Shown piece by piece: positions 1 to 8,624 of a stretch of 64,000 bases of DNA. Numbering within the stretch: the first letter of the stretch is position 1; each line of letters begins with the position of its first letter. Below the pieces are notes generated by a model. The model was not told the DNA's origin. It saw only the letters and a list, made by a program, of their open reading frames with translations, and did not search any database. The DNA is from JADCRZ01 sp965200945. GTDB lineage: Bacteria > Bacteroidota > Bacteroidia > Chitinophagales > Chitinophagaceae. A program made the translations under genes and the position numbers. The DNA lies in assembly GCA_965200945.1 (NCBI GenBank), contig OZ241749.1, positions 2,604,001 to 2,668,000 on the forward strand. Reading direction: 5' to 3'.

Positions 1-1
1 G

Positions 2-3000
2 GAGGAGTACAAGAAATATCAGGAGCAGCTGGGGAATGTAAACAAGCGCATAACCGAGGTTAAAACAGGGGCGCAAGGATTCAATGCCATCTTCGGCCAG
101 CTTGGTGTTAGCCTGAAACAGTTCAGCCTGATTGCGGTTGCAGCGCTGGGTTTCGAAGTGCTGCTGAAGAACCTTCCCCAGATCATCTTTGCCAATGCGA
201 AGCTCAGCGATCAGCTGGCCGACGTACAGCGTGTGGCCGGGCTCACCAAAGGTGAAGTCACAGACCTGTACCACCAACTCCAGCAGATCGATACCCGAAC
301 GAGCACCGAAGGCCTGCTCAAGATCGCCGTCGTGGCTGGAAAACTGGGGGTGGCGAAGAACGACATACTGGACTTCACCAAGGCCACCGACATGCTGGTG
401 GTTGCCCTGGGCGACGAGCTGGGCGATGCAGACCAGATCACCACCCAGCTGGGCAAGATCCTGAACGTATTCGACGGCAAGGTGACCGGTCAGAACATTT
501 CTGAGCTCGGTAATGCGATCGTGGACCTCGCCAACAAAGGCGTGGCCAGCGGCGCGTTCATCGTCGATTTCACGCAGCGCCTCTCCGGCCTGGCCAAAAC
601 CAGCAACCTGAGCCTGCCCTCCGTCATCGGCTTTGCCGCCGGACTGGAAGAAACCGGCGCCCGCGTGGAAAGCTCTTCCACCGCCATCAGCAAGCTGATC
701 AACACGATCGCGCTCGACCTTCCCAAGGCAGCCAAGATCGCCGGCGCCACCACGCAGAAAGAGATCGACGCCTTTGCCAAGAACTTCGCTGAAAAGCCGC
801 AGGAAGCGCTATTGGCGTATGCCGCCGGCCTGCAGAAAAACAAGGGATCATTCGCGGAGATAGCCGCCAGCTTCAAGGATGCCGGCGAAGAAGGATCCCG
901 CGTTGTGTCGGTGCTGGCTACCCTGGGAAGCAAAACCGATTTCTTCCGGCAGAAGATCGACGACGCAGCGGGATCACTGACCAATACGACGGAGATTGAA
1001 AATGCATTCGCACTCAAAAACTCCACGCTTGGTGCAGAGATGGACAAGCTGGGCAACCGGATCAAGAACGCTTTCACCGGTGGAGCGATCGCAGACTTTT
1101 TCCGCTTCCTGGTGAAGGGCATCAATGACATCGTCACGCCAACCAAAACCGCATCGGATGAATTCAACAAACTGAATAAAGAAGTTCAGAACCTGGACAA
1201 GAATATTTCGCCTTTAGTGAAACGGTATGATGAACTGAAGGCTAAAACGACCCTGAATAAAGACGAACAAATCGAACTGAAAAGCATCATTACTCAGATC
1301 AGCGCAGCGATTCCTTCTGCCGTTACCCAGTACGACAACTTAGGGAATGCGATCGGGATCAGCACAAAGCGGGTATATGATTACATCGAAGCGGAGAAGG
1401 CACGGCTGAAGGTAGTGAACGCTACTGCAATCGATGACTACAATGCCAAACTTGCGGAAGTCAACAAAAATCTTGAAAAGCAAAAGACCGTAGTAGAGCA
1501 GATCGCAAAGACAGGCACGTTCAGGGTCGCCTCATCGGCTTCCGGAGGCACTGGAGGCGCTTCAACCTTCTTCAGAGATGCAACACAGGCCGAGATAAAG
1601 GAGCAGCAGGATAAATACAAAGAGCTTGTGAACGAGAAGCTCGGGTATGATACGGAAATAGAACGACTGAATGGTGTTGCAATTCAGAAGCAAATCGATG
1701 CTGACAAAAAAGCAGCCGAAGAAGCGAAGAAATCCGGGCAAGGTCAGAAAACACAATACCAGGTGGATCTTGGAGCTCTGCAGCAGCAGATAGATGATTA
1801 CAATGCGAAGCTGAAATCATTTCAGGGAACCAAGAAGGAATTGAGTGCCACGCTGGCCGCCCGGGATCAGCTACAAAAACAGCTGGATGGTCTGATCAAC
1901 AAAAAGACACCTGAGCAGCGGGCATCCGACAAAAAGGAAAATTCCATTCTGAAAGACCAGCAGAAACTGAAAGACGACCTTATCAAGATCGCGCAGGATC
2001 TGGAAGTGTTCAACCGTAGCCAGTACGAAAAGGAGCTCACCAACGCCAATCAGAAGTACGACGCCCTGCAGAAGCTCGCCCATGGCAACAAGGATCAGCT
2101 GGAGGACATCGAGCGATTGCGCCTGAAGGAAACGCTTGCCCTGCAGGATAAGTTCCTGGATGATGCATTCAAACATGGTGACGTAAAGCTGGACGACTAC
2201 CTGAGTAAAACACACGACAAATTTCTGAAGGCTGTCTCGACGATATCCCCGGAACAGGTAAAGAAAATCTTCGACAACCTTACTGAACAACTGAGTGATT
2301 CCGCCAAAAAGGGGCTGGACAATATCAAAGGCTCCGACCAGTTGGATGTTGACATCAGTTCCGGCAAAAAGCGGCGGGATGCCATCCTGAAGCAGCTGGA
2401 TGATGAAAGGGACATCGAGCTGTCGAATACCAAACTGACTGAAGACGAAAAAGCAAAGATTCGGGAAAAGTACCGGCAGAGGCATGCATCGGTTATTAAA
2501 GACAGCTTCATCGCCGACGTCGATCTGATTGTCCAGTTTGCACAAGGAGCTTCGCAGGCCCTGAACACTGTGTTCCAAGCAGAGGCAAACATTGAAAATG
2601 CACGGTTGGCTCGTGACAAAGCTGTCAACGACCAAAAGAAGGCGAACCTCGACAAGCAGTTCAAAGGCCGGCTGATCAGCCAGGCACAGTACAATAATGC
2701 CACAGCCAAACTCGACGCGGACTACGACAAGAAGAAACGCGACATCGAGGTGAAGCAGTTCAAGCGCAACCAGAAAATGCAGATCGCCCAGGCGCTGATC
2801 AGCGGCGCTCAAGGTGCGTTGAGCGTATTGGCTGCTGTGCCTGGGCCCATCGACATCCTGAGCTTGGGAGCCGTGCGCGGGATCATGCTGGGCATTACGG
2901 CCGCGATCACTGCCGCCGAGGTCGCTGCGATCGCAACGCAGAAAGTTCCCGAAGGCCGGAAAGGGCTTATTGTGAACGGACCTTCGCATGAAGATCAGGG

Positions 3001-3427
3001 CGTTGATCTGGTGGAACGCAAATCGGGCCGCCGGTTGGCGAACGTTGAAGGCGGTGAACCGCTGCTGGTGCTTAGCAGGAACACCTACAAAAACAACAAG
3101 GGCATCGTGGATCAGCTCATCTACAACAGCATGTTCCGCCAGGGTGCCAGTATTATGCCGTCGTTTCAGAAGGCTTACACGCCCATCAATGCGCCGCAGC
3201 TGGTGCCGATAATGAAAGATGGCGGCATCGTGAATACCCATGCCTCCGTCATGCAGGATGATCAGGGCCGCATGATCCTGCTGAGCATGCGCAACGAGAT
3301 CGCCGAGCTGCGCAATGATATGAACGGCTGGAACCGGGATCTGCAGGCCACCGTTTCGCTGAGCGACATCAAATCAAAATCTTCCCTGCTGGATGCGGCC
3401 AAGAAAGCCAGCGGTATAAAACAGTGA
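2..3427 (+). CDS. Phage tail tape measure protein (5' end outside window)
   Basis: The frame is open from base 2 and has no convincing internal start, so the gene is cut by the window edge; at least 1141 residues are visible. Tape measure proteins set tail length and are injected with the DNA. The visible start is charged and coiled-coil-like (EEYKKYQEQLGNVNKR), followed by a helical hydrophobic stretch and a region resembling the TP901 minor-tail/tape-measure domain (about 60-350). Long Lys/Glu/Gln-rich coiled coils fill about 380-880. A hydrophobic Ala/Gly/Ile-rich segment lies near 970-1010 and a globular tail follows. The stop is separated by one base from the next start, so the two are probably translationally coupled. 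Length and architecture make this call firm. Confidence 0.88.
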   Translation, partial: EEYKKYQEQLGNVNKRITEVKTGAQGFNAIFGQLGVSLKQFSLIAVAALGFEVLLKNLPQIIFANAKLSDQLADVQRVAGLTKGEVTDLYHQLQQIDTRTSTEGLLKIAVVAGKLGVAKNDILDFTKATDMLVVALGDELGDADQITTQLGKILNVFDGKVTGQNISELGNAIVDLANKGVASGAFIVDFTQRLSGLAKTSNLSLPSVIGFAAGLEETGARVESSSTAISKLINTIALDLPKAAKIAGATTQKEIDAFAKNFAEKPQEALLAYAAGLQKNKGSFAEIAASFKDAGEEGSRVVSVLATLGSKTDFFRQKIDDAAGSLTNTTEIENAFALKNSTLGAEMDKLGNRIKNAFTGGAIADFFRFLVKGINDIVTPTKTASDEFNKLNKEVQNLDKNISPLVKRYDELKAKTTLNKDEQIELKSIITQISAAIPSAVTQYDNLGNAIGISTKRVYDYIEAEKARLKVVNATAIDDYNAKLAEVNKNLEKQKTVVEQIAKTGTFRVASSASGGTGGASTFFRDATQAEIKEQQDKYKELVNEKLGYDTEIERLNGVAIQKQIDADKKAAEEAKKSGQGQKTQYQVDLGALQQQIDDYNAKLKSFQGTKKELSATLAARDQLQKQLDGLINKKTPEQRASDKKENSILKDQQKLKDDLIKIAQDLEVFNRSQYEKELTNANQKYDALQKLAHGNKDQLEDIERLRLKETLALQDKFLDDAFKHGDVKLDDYLSKTHDKFLKAVSTISPEQVKKIFDNLTEQLSDSAKKGLDNIKGSDQLDVDISSGKKRRDAILKQLDDERDIELSNTKLTEDEKAKIREKYRQRHASVIKDSFIADVDLIVQFAQGASQALNTVFQAEANIENARLARDKAVNDQKKANLDKQFKGRLISQAQYNNATAKLDADYDKKKRDIEVKQFKRNQKMQIAQALISGAQGALSVLAAVPGPIDILSLGAVRGIMLGITAAITAAEVAAIATQKVPEGRKGLIVNGPSHEDQGVDLVERKSGRRLANVEGGEPLLVLSRNTYKNNKGIVDQLIYNSMFRQGASIMPSFQKAYTPINAPQLVPIMKDGGIVNTHASVMQDDQGRMILLSMRNEIAELRNDMNGWNRDLQATVSLSDIKSKSSLLDAAKKASGIKQ

Positions 3428-3428
3428 T

Positions 3429-5252
3429 ATGCTTCAGATCTATGTGTACGGAAAATTTATGGAGGGCTATCTCGATCTGCCTGCAGGCACCACCCTGCAG
3501 ATGGATATAACAGATCCCGCCTTCGATGACGACCTCACCCTGGGTGAATACTCCCTGCCCCTTGAAATCGATTTTACGCCCCATAACAGCCGGTTGCTGG
3601 GCTTCGCCGAGATGCTGAACGAGCAGTACACCGAAGATCCTCACTGGTGGCGTGTGAACGTCATAAGCGACGGCATTCCGGAGCTGCAGGATGGCAAGAT
3701 GACCCTGCTGAAAGATTCCGGCACCTTCGACCACCGGAGCGGCAGATTCACCTTCAGCATCGCCGGCAACAAGGGCCTGTTCGGATCCCTGATAAAAGGG
3801 AAGAAGCTCACCGACCTCAACTACGGAGGCAAGATCACCTGGCGCGACATGGACAGCCGGCAGTTTGCCACCGCCGTCATGAAAGGCTCCATCACCCAGT
3901 ACCCCTACATTCGGTTCGGCCCGGTGGTGCGCGAAAACTTCTTCGATACCGACCGGGCGGATTATGACGGCGAGTTCATCGTGTTCGACACTGTGAACAA
4001 CGTGCACGTCGCTGGCGCCACCTGGCAGTTCGGCCGCCCCTCGAGCAGCAACACGGCAGTGGCCACCGTGCCGGGAGATCCGGAGTACAAGGATTTCCGG
4101 ACTATCCCCTTCCTGCAGCTGTACTATGTGACCCGGCGGATCTTCGAAGAGCAGGGATACTCGGTCGCCGGTGACTTCTTCACCACCAATTATTTCGAAG
4201 ACCTCGTGCTGGACAACAACCGCGCCCTGGAGAAATACTACTCCAGCCCGAACCGGGACGTAAACCGGGAGATCCTGCCCTCCAACCACGTGCCCGACGT
4301 GCTGACCCACGATTACCTGGAAGCCCTGCAGAAACGTTTCAACCTGAAGATCACGTTCCGGCTCGGCCGCAAGGTGGATATTTCGTTCAAGCAGAACAAG
4401 AATCGGCAGCTGAAAACCCTTGATATCACACCGATCCTTGTAAATCAGTACGAACGCAGCTTCCTGGAGTTTCAGGACCAGGGATTCACCCTGCAAAGCG
4501 ATTTCCCGAGTGACGATGATTACCCGGGCGATGCCATTCAGGATATCAAAGACAAAACCCTGGTTGCTACTGTGAAGACACGTACAGATCTCAGCACCCT
4601 GAACATCGGCCGGCAGCTGACGCTGGATGATATCGCTTTCGTGACGGCAGAAGACATGTATTACCAGGTGGCCAATGCTACGGTTACGCCAGTGCTATGG
4701 GAGGTTTTCAGCGAGCACATGGACGATTATGTCATTGGAAAGGGAGAGAACACGATCACTAGCTCGCTTTCACCGCTCTGTACGTACAAGCTACTCAACG
4801 AAGTTACGGGCCTGATTGAAAATAAGGATGTGGTGGCAGTGCGGCAGAAGGGGAGCTATATTAACAGGGGGAGGGCCGCTGTTGTCAATTCGTTCGGGAT
4901 GCGAATGTTTTATTGTAAAAATGTGCAAATCGGAAGTCTTTATGTGCCGAAGACATTTGTTCACAATCGGGACAATGTGAATGCGAAACGGGTGCCGTAC
5001 TCGCTCAGCTGGTATACGGATGACGGCCTGTTTAAAGGAACGTACCAAGATTGGATCAATTTTCTGATTGGTACCCAGGAAATACAAGTAACTATAAGAC
5101 TAGATCAGAAATGGTGGCAAAGTCTTCAAAAAACAGATTTAGTTCAAGTTTTGGGAGTACGGTACGTTTCTAAAAATCTACAGATAGCATTACCATTAAG
5201 CGAAGTACAAAACGCTTCAATGTCTGTCTACAGAAATAAGAGTAAATATTGA
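3429..5252 (+). CDS. Phage tail-associated protein (distal tail or baseplate candidate)
   Basis: 607 residues, starting one base after the tape measure stop. No signal peptide or membrane segment is visible; the N-terminus (MLQIYVYGKFMEGYLDLPAG) is beta-rich, with aromatic and acidic residues throughout. I do not recognise a named family. Its position directly after the tape measure gene is where distal tail, hub or baseplate proteins are normally encoded, and that is the only basis for the role. Base composition falls sharply in the last 200 bases: 42 of 120 bases are G/C at 5101-5220, against 38 of 60 at 3841-3900. The C-terminal 60 or so residues may therefore have been exchanged together with the AT-rich genes that follow. 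Confidence 0.7.
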   Translation: MLQIYVYGKFMEGYLDLPAGTTLQMDITDPAFDDDLTLGEYSLPLEIDFTPHNSRLLGFAEMLNEQYTEDPHWWRVNVISDGIPELQDGKMTLLKDSGTFDHRSGRFTFSIAGNKGLFGSLIKGKKLTDLNYGGKITWRDMDSRQFATAVMKGSITQYPYIRFGPVVRENFFDTDRADYDGEFIVFDTVNNVHVAGATWQFGRPSSSNTAVATVPGDPEYKDFRTIPFLQLYYVTRRIFEEQGYSVAGDFFTTNYFEDLVLDNNRALEKYYSSPNRDVNREILPSNHVPDVLTHDYLEALQKRFNLKITFRLGRKVDISFKQNKNRQLKTLDITPILVNQYERSFLEFQDQGFTLQSDFPSDDDYPGDAIQDIKDKTLVATVKTRTDLSTLNIGRQLTLDDIAFVTAEDMYYQVANATVTPVLWEVFSEHMDDYVIGKGENTITSSLSPLCTYKLLNEVTGLIENKDVVAVRQKGSYINRGRAAVVNSFGMRMFYCKNVQIGSLYVPKTFVHNRDNVNAKRVPYSLSWYTDDGLFKGTYQDWINFLIGTQEIQVTIRLDQKWWQSLQKTDLVQVLGVRYVSKNLQIALPLSEVQNASMSVYRNKSKY

Positions 5253-5313
5253 GACATCCATACATATAATTAGATTACTTCTTAAATTTATCTGACTAAC
5301 CCCTTCCCTTGCC

Positions 5314-6423
5314 ATGTCAGATGAATTCTTTGAGGCGCAATTGCCTCCATCCAAGATTAAAGCATTAATCGTTTCTGATTACTTTTTAGCCTGGTCTCGA
5401 ATTATACGAGGTGATTTAACCAAAATCGGGTATTTGGATTTTTACAGTGGTCCGGGAAAGTATGGTGATGGGTCGGATTCAACACCTTTGCTCATACTCA
5501 AGCACGCGTTAAAAGACCCCGTGCTCACTAAAATATTAGTTACTTTTTTCAATGATCTAGAAACCGAAAAGATTGACAAATTAAAAGAACACATTTATGC
5601 TTTGCCAAATATTGGAACACTGAAATTCCAGCCAATGTTTAGGAATTTGAAGGTAGATAAAGACGTCGAACTAGAATTGGCAAAAACAAAACTTATTCCT
5701 ACCCTTGTTTTCATTGATCCATATGGCTACAAAGGTCTCAGTCTTTCTTTTATTGGGCATGCTATAAAGGATTGGGGTTGTGATTGTATACTTTTTTTCA
5801 ATTACAATCGAATCAACGCAGCAATTACCAACCCGGCTTTTACGGAAAACATTAATGCTCTTTTTGGAAAGGAAGTGGCTGAAAATCTCAGAAATGTTAT
5901 TCCCAAAATTAAGCCGGACAAAAGGGAAGAAAAGATAATGGAAACGTTTGCCCAATGCCTTCAAAAAGTTCAGGGCTTTTACTCGATCAAGTTCAAGTTC
6001 TATCAAAAGCATAAATGTAAAACAAGTCACTTCCTGATCTTAATTACTAAAAATGTCAAAGGTTATAGTCTTATGAAAGAAGTGATGCACAAGTTTTCTG
6101 ATAAAATAGACAATGTTGCCTCTTTTGAATATAATCCTGTGGGACGGCCAACAGTGATAAATACGCTGTTCGGTCCCAGCTACGACCCGATCGGCAAACT
6201 GGGTAATCAATTACTGGAAAGTTTCAAAGGGAAAACGATTACCATGAAAGAAATTTATATTGCTAATAATATTGGCAAGCCGTATATTGCAGCGAACTAT
6301 AAGTCCGCACTGTTAAGACTGGAGGATGAGGGTAAAATCAAAACAGTACCAGAAAGAAGCAAACGTAAACCTCACCTTGGCAAACCTTCAATGGGAGATA
6401 ATGTAGTGATCACCTTCAATTAA
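5314..6423 (+). CDS. tcmP: Three-Cys-motif partner protein TcmP
   Basis: 369 residues, AT-rich, in the prophage accessory block. The sequence fits the TcmP family, known as the regular genomic partner of Gp37/Gp68 three-Cys-motif proteins; the biochemical role is not established. Visible motifs: LDFYSGPGKYGDG (41-53), resembling the glycine-rich nucleotide or S-adenosylmethionine loop of a Rossmann-type methyltransferase; FFNDLE (78-83), placed like the acidic second motif; and IDPYGYKG (134-141), like a DPPY-type motif IV. The C-terminal 80 residues look like a small basic winged-helix region (about 300-345) with a Lys/Arg-rich end. The stop is 5 bases before the next start, so the two genes form a unit. 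A methyltransferase-like function is inference from motifs; the family assignment is more secure. Confidence 0.82.
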   Translation: MSDEFFEAQLPPSKIKALIVSDYFLAWSRIIRGDLTKIGYLDFYSGPGKYGDGSDSTPLLILKHALKDPVLTKILVTFFNDLETEKIDKLKEHIYALPNIGTLKFQPMFRNLKVDKDVELELAKTKLIPTLVFIDPYGYKGLSLSFIGHAIKDWGCDCILFFNYNRINAAITNPAFTENINALFGKEVAENLRNVIPKIKPDKREEKIMETFAQCLQKVQGFYSIKFKFYQKHKCKTSHFLILITKNVKGYSLMKEVMHKFSDKIDNVASFEYNPVGRPTVINTLFGPSYDPIGKLGNQLLESFKGKTITMKEIYIANNIGKPYIAANYKSALLRLEDEGKIKTVPERSKRKPHLGKPSMGDNVVITFN

Positions 6424-6428
6424 TCAGT

Positions 6429-7178
6429 ATGGCTCAATCAAGTATCGAATGGACGGAAATGACATGGAATCCAACAACAGGGTGTGATAAATTATCTGCA
6501 GGGTGCAAATATTGCTACGCAGAAGTAATGGCTAAACGCCTGCAGGCAATGGGACAGGAAAAGTACAAGGATGCTTTTAAGCTGGCTATTCATCCGGATT
6601 CTTTAAATGTACCGTTTTCTTGGAAGAAGCCTAAAGTTGTTTTTGTCAATTCAATGAGTGACCTATTCCACAAGGATGTACCTTTTTCTTTTATCTTGGC
6701 AGTCTTTGCGGTCATGAATGCCACCCCTCAGCATACGTATCAAGTTTTGACTAAAAGAGCTGATCGATTATATGAGCTTCACGATAAATTGTTTTGGACT
6801 GAAAATATCTGGATGGGGGTTTCAGTTGAAAATAGCAAAGTAATGGATCGGATTGACTTTCTGCGAAAGACAGATGCTAAAACAAAGTTTCTTTCTTGCG
6901 AACCTCTCATAGGTCCATTGCCTAATATCGATCTTGACAATATAGACTGGGTCATAGTAGGAGGGGAAAGTGGAAGAAAAGCACGTTCTATGGATGAAGC
7001 CTGGGTCTGGGATATTCAAGAACAGTGCAGCATAGCAAAAACTGCTTTTTTCTTTAAACAATGGGGAGGTAAGAATAAGAAAAGAGCTGGCAGAGTATTA
7101 GGTGGTCGTACTTTTGATGAGATGCCAAAAGCATATTTAGGTGGCGAGGTAGATAGTCTAACTACAATACAACTTTAA
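6429..7178 (+). CDS. Phage Gp37/Gp68 family protein (three-Cys motif, DUF5131)
   Basis: 249 residues. The N-terminus IEWTEMTWNPTTGC is the hallmark of the Gp37/Gp68 family. Cysteines 19, 26 and 29 form a C-x6-C-x2-C cluster (GCDKLSAGCKYCYAE), a variant of the radical-SAM iron-sulfur binding motif, which is why the family is suspected to be radical-SAM-like. Other family blocks are VNSMSDLFH (73-81), VLTKRADR (106-113), WMGVSVEN (128-135), KFLSCEPL (154-161), WVIVGGESG (174-182) and FFFKQWGG (207-214). It lies 5 bases after tcmP, the normal partner. Length is typical of the family. Function is unknown; a paired RNA/DNA-modifying or anti-phage role is plausible but unproven. Confidence 0.9.
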   Translation: MAQSSIEWTEMTWNPTTGCDKLSAGCKYCYAEVMAKRLQAMGQEKYKDAFKLAIHPDSLNVPFSWKKPKVVFVNSMSDLFHKDVPFSFILAVFAVMNATPQHTYQVLTKRADRLYELHDKLFWTENIWMGVSVENSKVMDRIDFLRKTDAKTKFLSCEPLIGPLPNIDLDNIDWVIVGGESGRKARSMDEAWVWDIQEQCSIAKTAFFFKQWGGKNKKRAGRVLGGRTFDEMPKAYLGGEVDSLTTIQL

Positions 7179-7187
7179 GAATCTTTT

Positions 7188-7748
7188 TCAATTCAAAAGC
7201 TTTTTCTTGGCAGCTTCATACTCTTCTTTCGTTAATACGCCTTGATCAAACAAATCCTTCAATTTCTTCAATTCTTCAGCAAGGCTCTGGGTAGAAGCAG
7301 GGGCTGAACTGGTAGCAGTTGGTCTATATTCTTTCGGAACAACAATCTCTCCAGATACAATGGCATTTTCGACATCCACTTCGTATTTGGCTATGCCTGT
7401 TGCCAGAACAGCATAAGAAACAAAGCCTACTTTTTTGTTACCCCTCATTTCAACCCGAGCAACCTTGTACTCATATCCGGAAACATTTCTGGGCATTGCA
7501 TTTGCGCTGTTAACTACATTTTGGTTACTACCATAATAAGAAAACATAGAGTTTGCATTTCTACGAATGAATTTAAAGCTGCCATCAGGCATTGTTCCAA
7601 TTCCCATTTTGAGCTTGTCTCCTTTAACCACTTTGAATCCACTTGTTGTGTATAAAGTATCGGATTGGATTCTTGGCAACGTTGAATCTTGCGCTTGGGA
7701 AGCGTGCCAAAACCATAATGTAACAGCAATCAATGTAATTTTTCTCAT
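7188..7748 (-). CDS. Secreted protein with C-terminal SHOCT domain
   Basis: 186 residues. Residues 1-19 form a signal peptide ending ASQA, so the protein is probably exported. The middle (30-135) is beta-rich and has no family I recognise. Residues 157-186 (LKKLKDLFDQGVLTKEEYEA onward) are a clear SHOCT domain, a short two-helix module usually found at protein ends and linked to oligomerisation. A Ser/Thr/Ala linker near 143-155 separates the two. It converges on the three-Cys gene with 9 bases between the stops. An exported, non-structural protein inside a prophage is a typical 'moron' gene that alters the lysogen's surface or physiology. The domain call is firm, the role is not. Confidence 0.75.
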   Translation of the reverse strand: MRKITLIAVTLWFWHASQAQDSTLPRIQSDTLYTTSGFKVVKGDKLKMGIGTMPDGSFKFIRRNANSMFSYYGSNQNVVNSANAMPRNVSGYEYKVARVEMRGNKKVGFVSYAVLATGIAKYEVDVENAIVSGEIVVPKEYRPTATSSAPASTQSLAEELKKLKDLFDQGVLTKEEYEAAKKKLLN

Positions 7749-7807
7749 TTAGGAATTAAGGTAAGCGATAAAGGTTATAGCTAAATACCCCATAAATGGG
7801 GAATTTG

Positions 7808-7867
7808 CTATTGTCCATTTGTCGCAAGTCCCTTTACCCGCCTGTTCAGCATCTCAACCATTCTCAT
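7808..7867 (-). pseudogene. Remnant resembling the 3' tail of the repressor gene
   Basis: Just downstream of the HNH gene stop, a 19-codon open stretch on the same strand reads MRMVEMLNRRVKGLATNGQ. It closely matches the end of the repressor encoded 760 bases upstream (SMNEMLSRRVKELERK): 9 of 12 residues agree between MVEMLNRRVKGL and MNEMLSRRVKEL, and the nucleotides also align. The simplest reading is that this is the old 3' end of the repressor gene, displaced when the HNH cassette, carrying a replacement tail, was inserted. It is too short to be a gene by itself. Chance similarity of a short coiled-coil end is possible but less likely given strand and position. Confidence 0.55.
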
Positions 7868-7871
7868 CGTA

Positions 7872-8618
7872 TTACATTCTTATACCTATTGGACCATCTG
7901 AAACGGAATTCCCACTCATAATACCCTTTTGACCGTTTGGAGCAATCTTTGTTATCTCACTCGGAGTTACTATATACCTGTAATTGTTATATATGGTCTC
8001 ATACTTTTCGATGATGAGCTTGGTTGGAGGCTCCAGAAGTATTTGCAAATGAATCTTGCCAAGCTTTTCTCTTATTACAATCCTAGATCCTACTATATCA
8101 ACATCCCAATTTAAGCTCGATGTATGAAACTCATTTCCAACTATCCACAATGTATTCTCTCCATCTTGATCATAAAAGTTCCCACTCACTTCGAACGGCT
8201 GACCTTTTTGTTCTGGAGGCTTAATTATCAGTGATGGCTGATTTTGAATTTGAAAGGGAATTATGCAATTGTTAAGGGAGTTACCTCCGATTATTATAGT
8301 TGGGCTTTCCTCGTTGAAATCGAACATTCCATTTGAAAATCCTTTTTTTAAAGCAGCGGGATCTTTCATTGCAGCCTTTATCTTTTCCTTCGACCACAGA
8401 CCTTTTGTAACATATCCATGATGCTCATAACATAACAAAGTCATTTTATTGGGATCATGAATTGTTGCCTCCGCAAACTCAGGATCAACATGTTCATAGT
8501 TAATTAAAGCATTACCACAAATACAACAGCCAAAGCCACACTGTTGCCGAATAATCCTCTTTATTCGAGGGTCAATGTATCTTTCTAAACCATGCTTGTT
8601 AACTTGTGAAGTAGCCAT
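7872..8618 (-). CDS. HNH-type nuclease domain protein with beta-rich C-terminal domain
   Basis: 248 residues. The N-terminal part carries an HNH/Zn-ribbon arrangement: C31, C32 and C34 (CGFGCCICG), YEHVDP (H43) and LLCYEHH (C63, H66, H67), consistent with a beta-beta-alpha-metal nuclease. From about residue 105 the protein becomes a series of short Ile/Gly/Asn-rich strands (IIIGGNSLNN...) that look like a beta-solenoid or beta-sandwich domain; I do not recognise it. It starts 6 bases after the repressor stop, so the two are co-transcribed and nuclease expression would follow the lysogenic state. AT-rich like the TcmP block. Possible roles are prophage-encoded defence or a mobile endonuclease; catalytic competence is not shown. 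Confidence 0.68.
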   Translation of the reverse strand: MATSQVNKHGLERYIDPRIKRIIRQQCGFGCCICGNALINYEHVDPEFAEATIHDPNKMTLLCYEHHGYVTKGLWSKEKIKAAMKDPAALKKGFSNGMFDFNEESPTIIIGGNSLNNCIIPFQIQNQPSLIIKPPEQKGQPFEVSGNFYDQDGENTLWIVGNEFHTSSLNWDVDIVGSRIVIREKLGKIHLQILLEPPTKLIIEKYETIYNNYRYIVTPSEITKIAPNGQKGIMSGNSVSDGPIGIRM

Positions 8619-8624
8619 TATATA

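Noticed and set aside
1871..3241. Long minus-strand open frame opposite the tape measure gene
   Set aside because: It is a shadow of the + strand coding region, with hydrophobic low-complexity composition and no family features.
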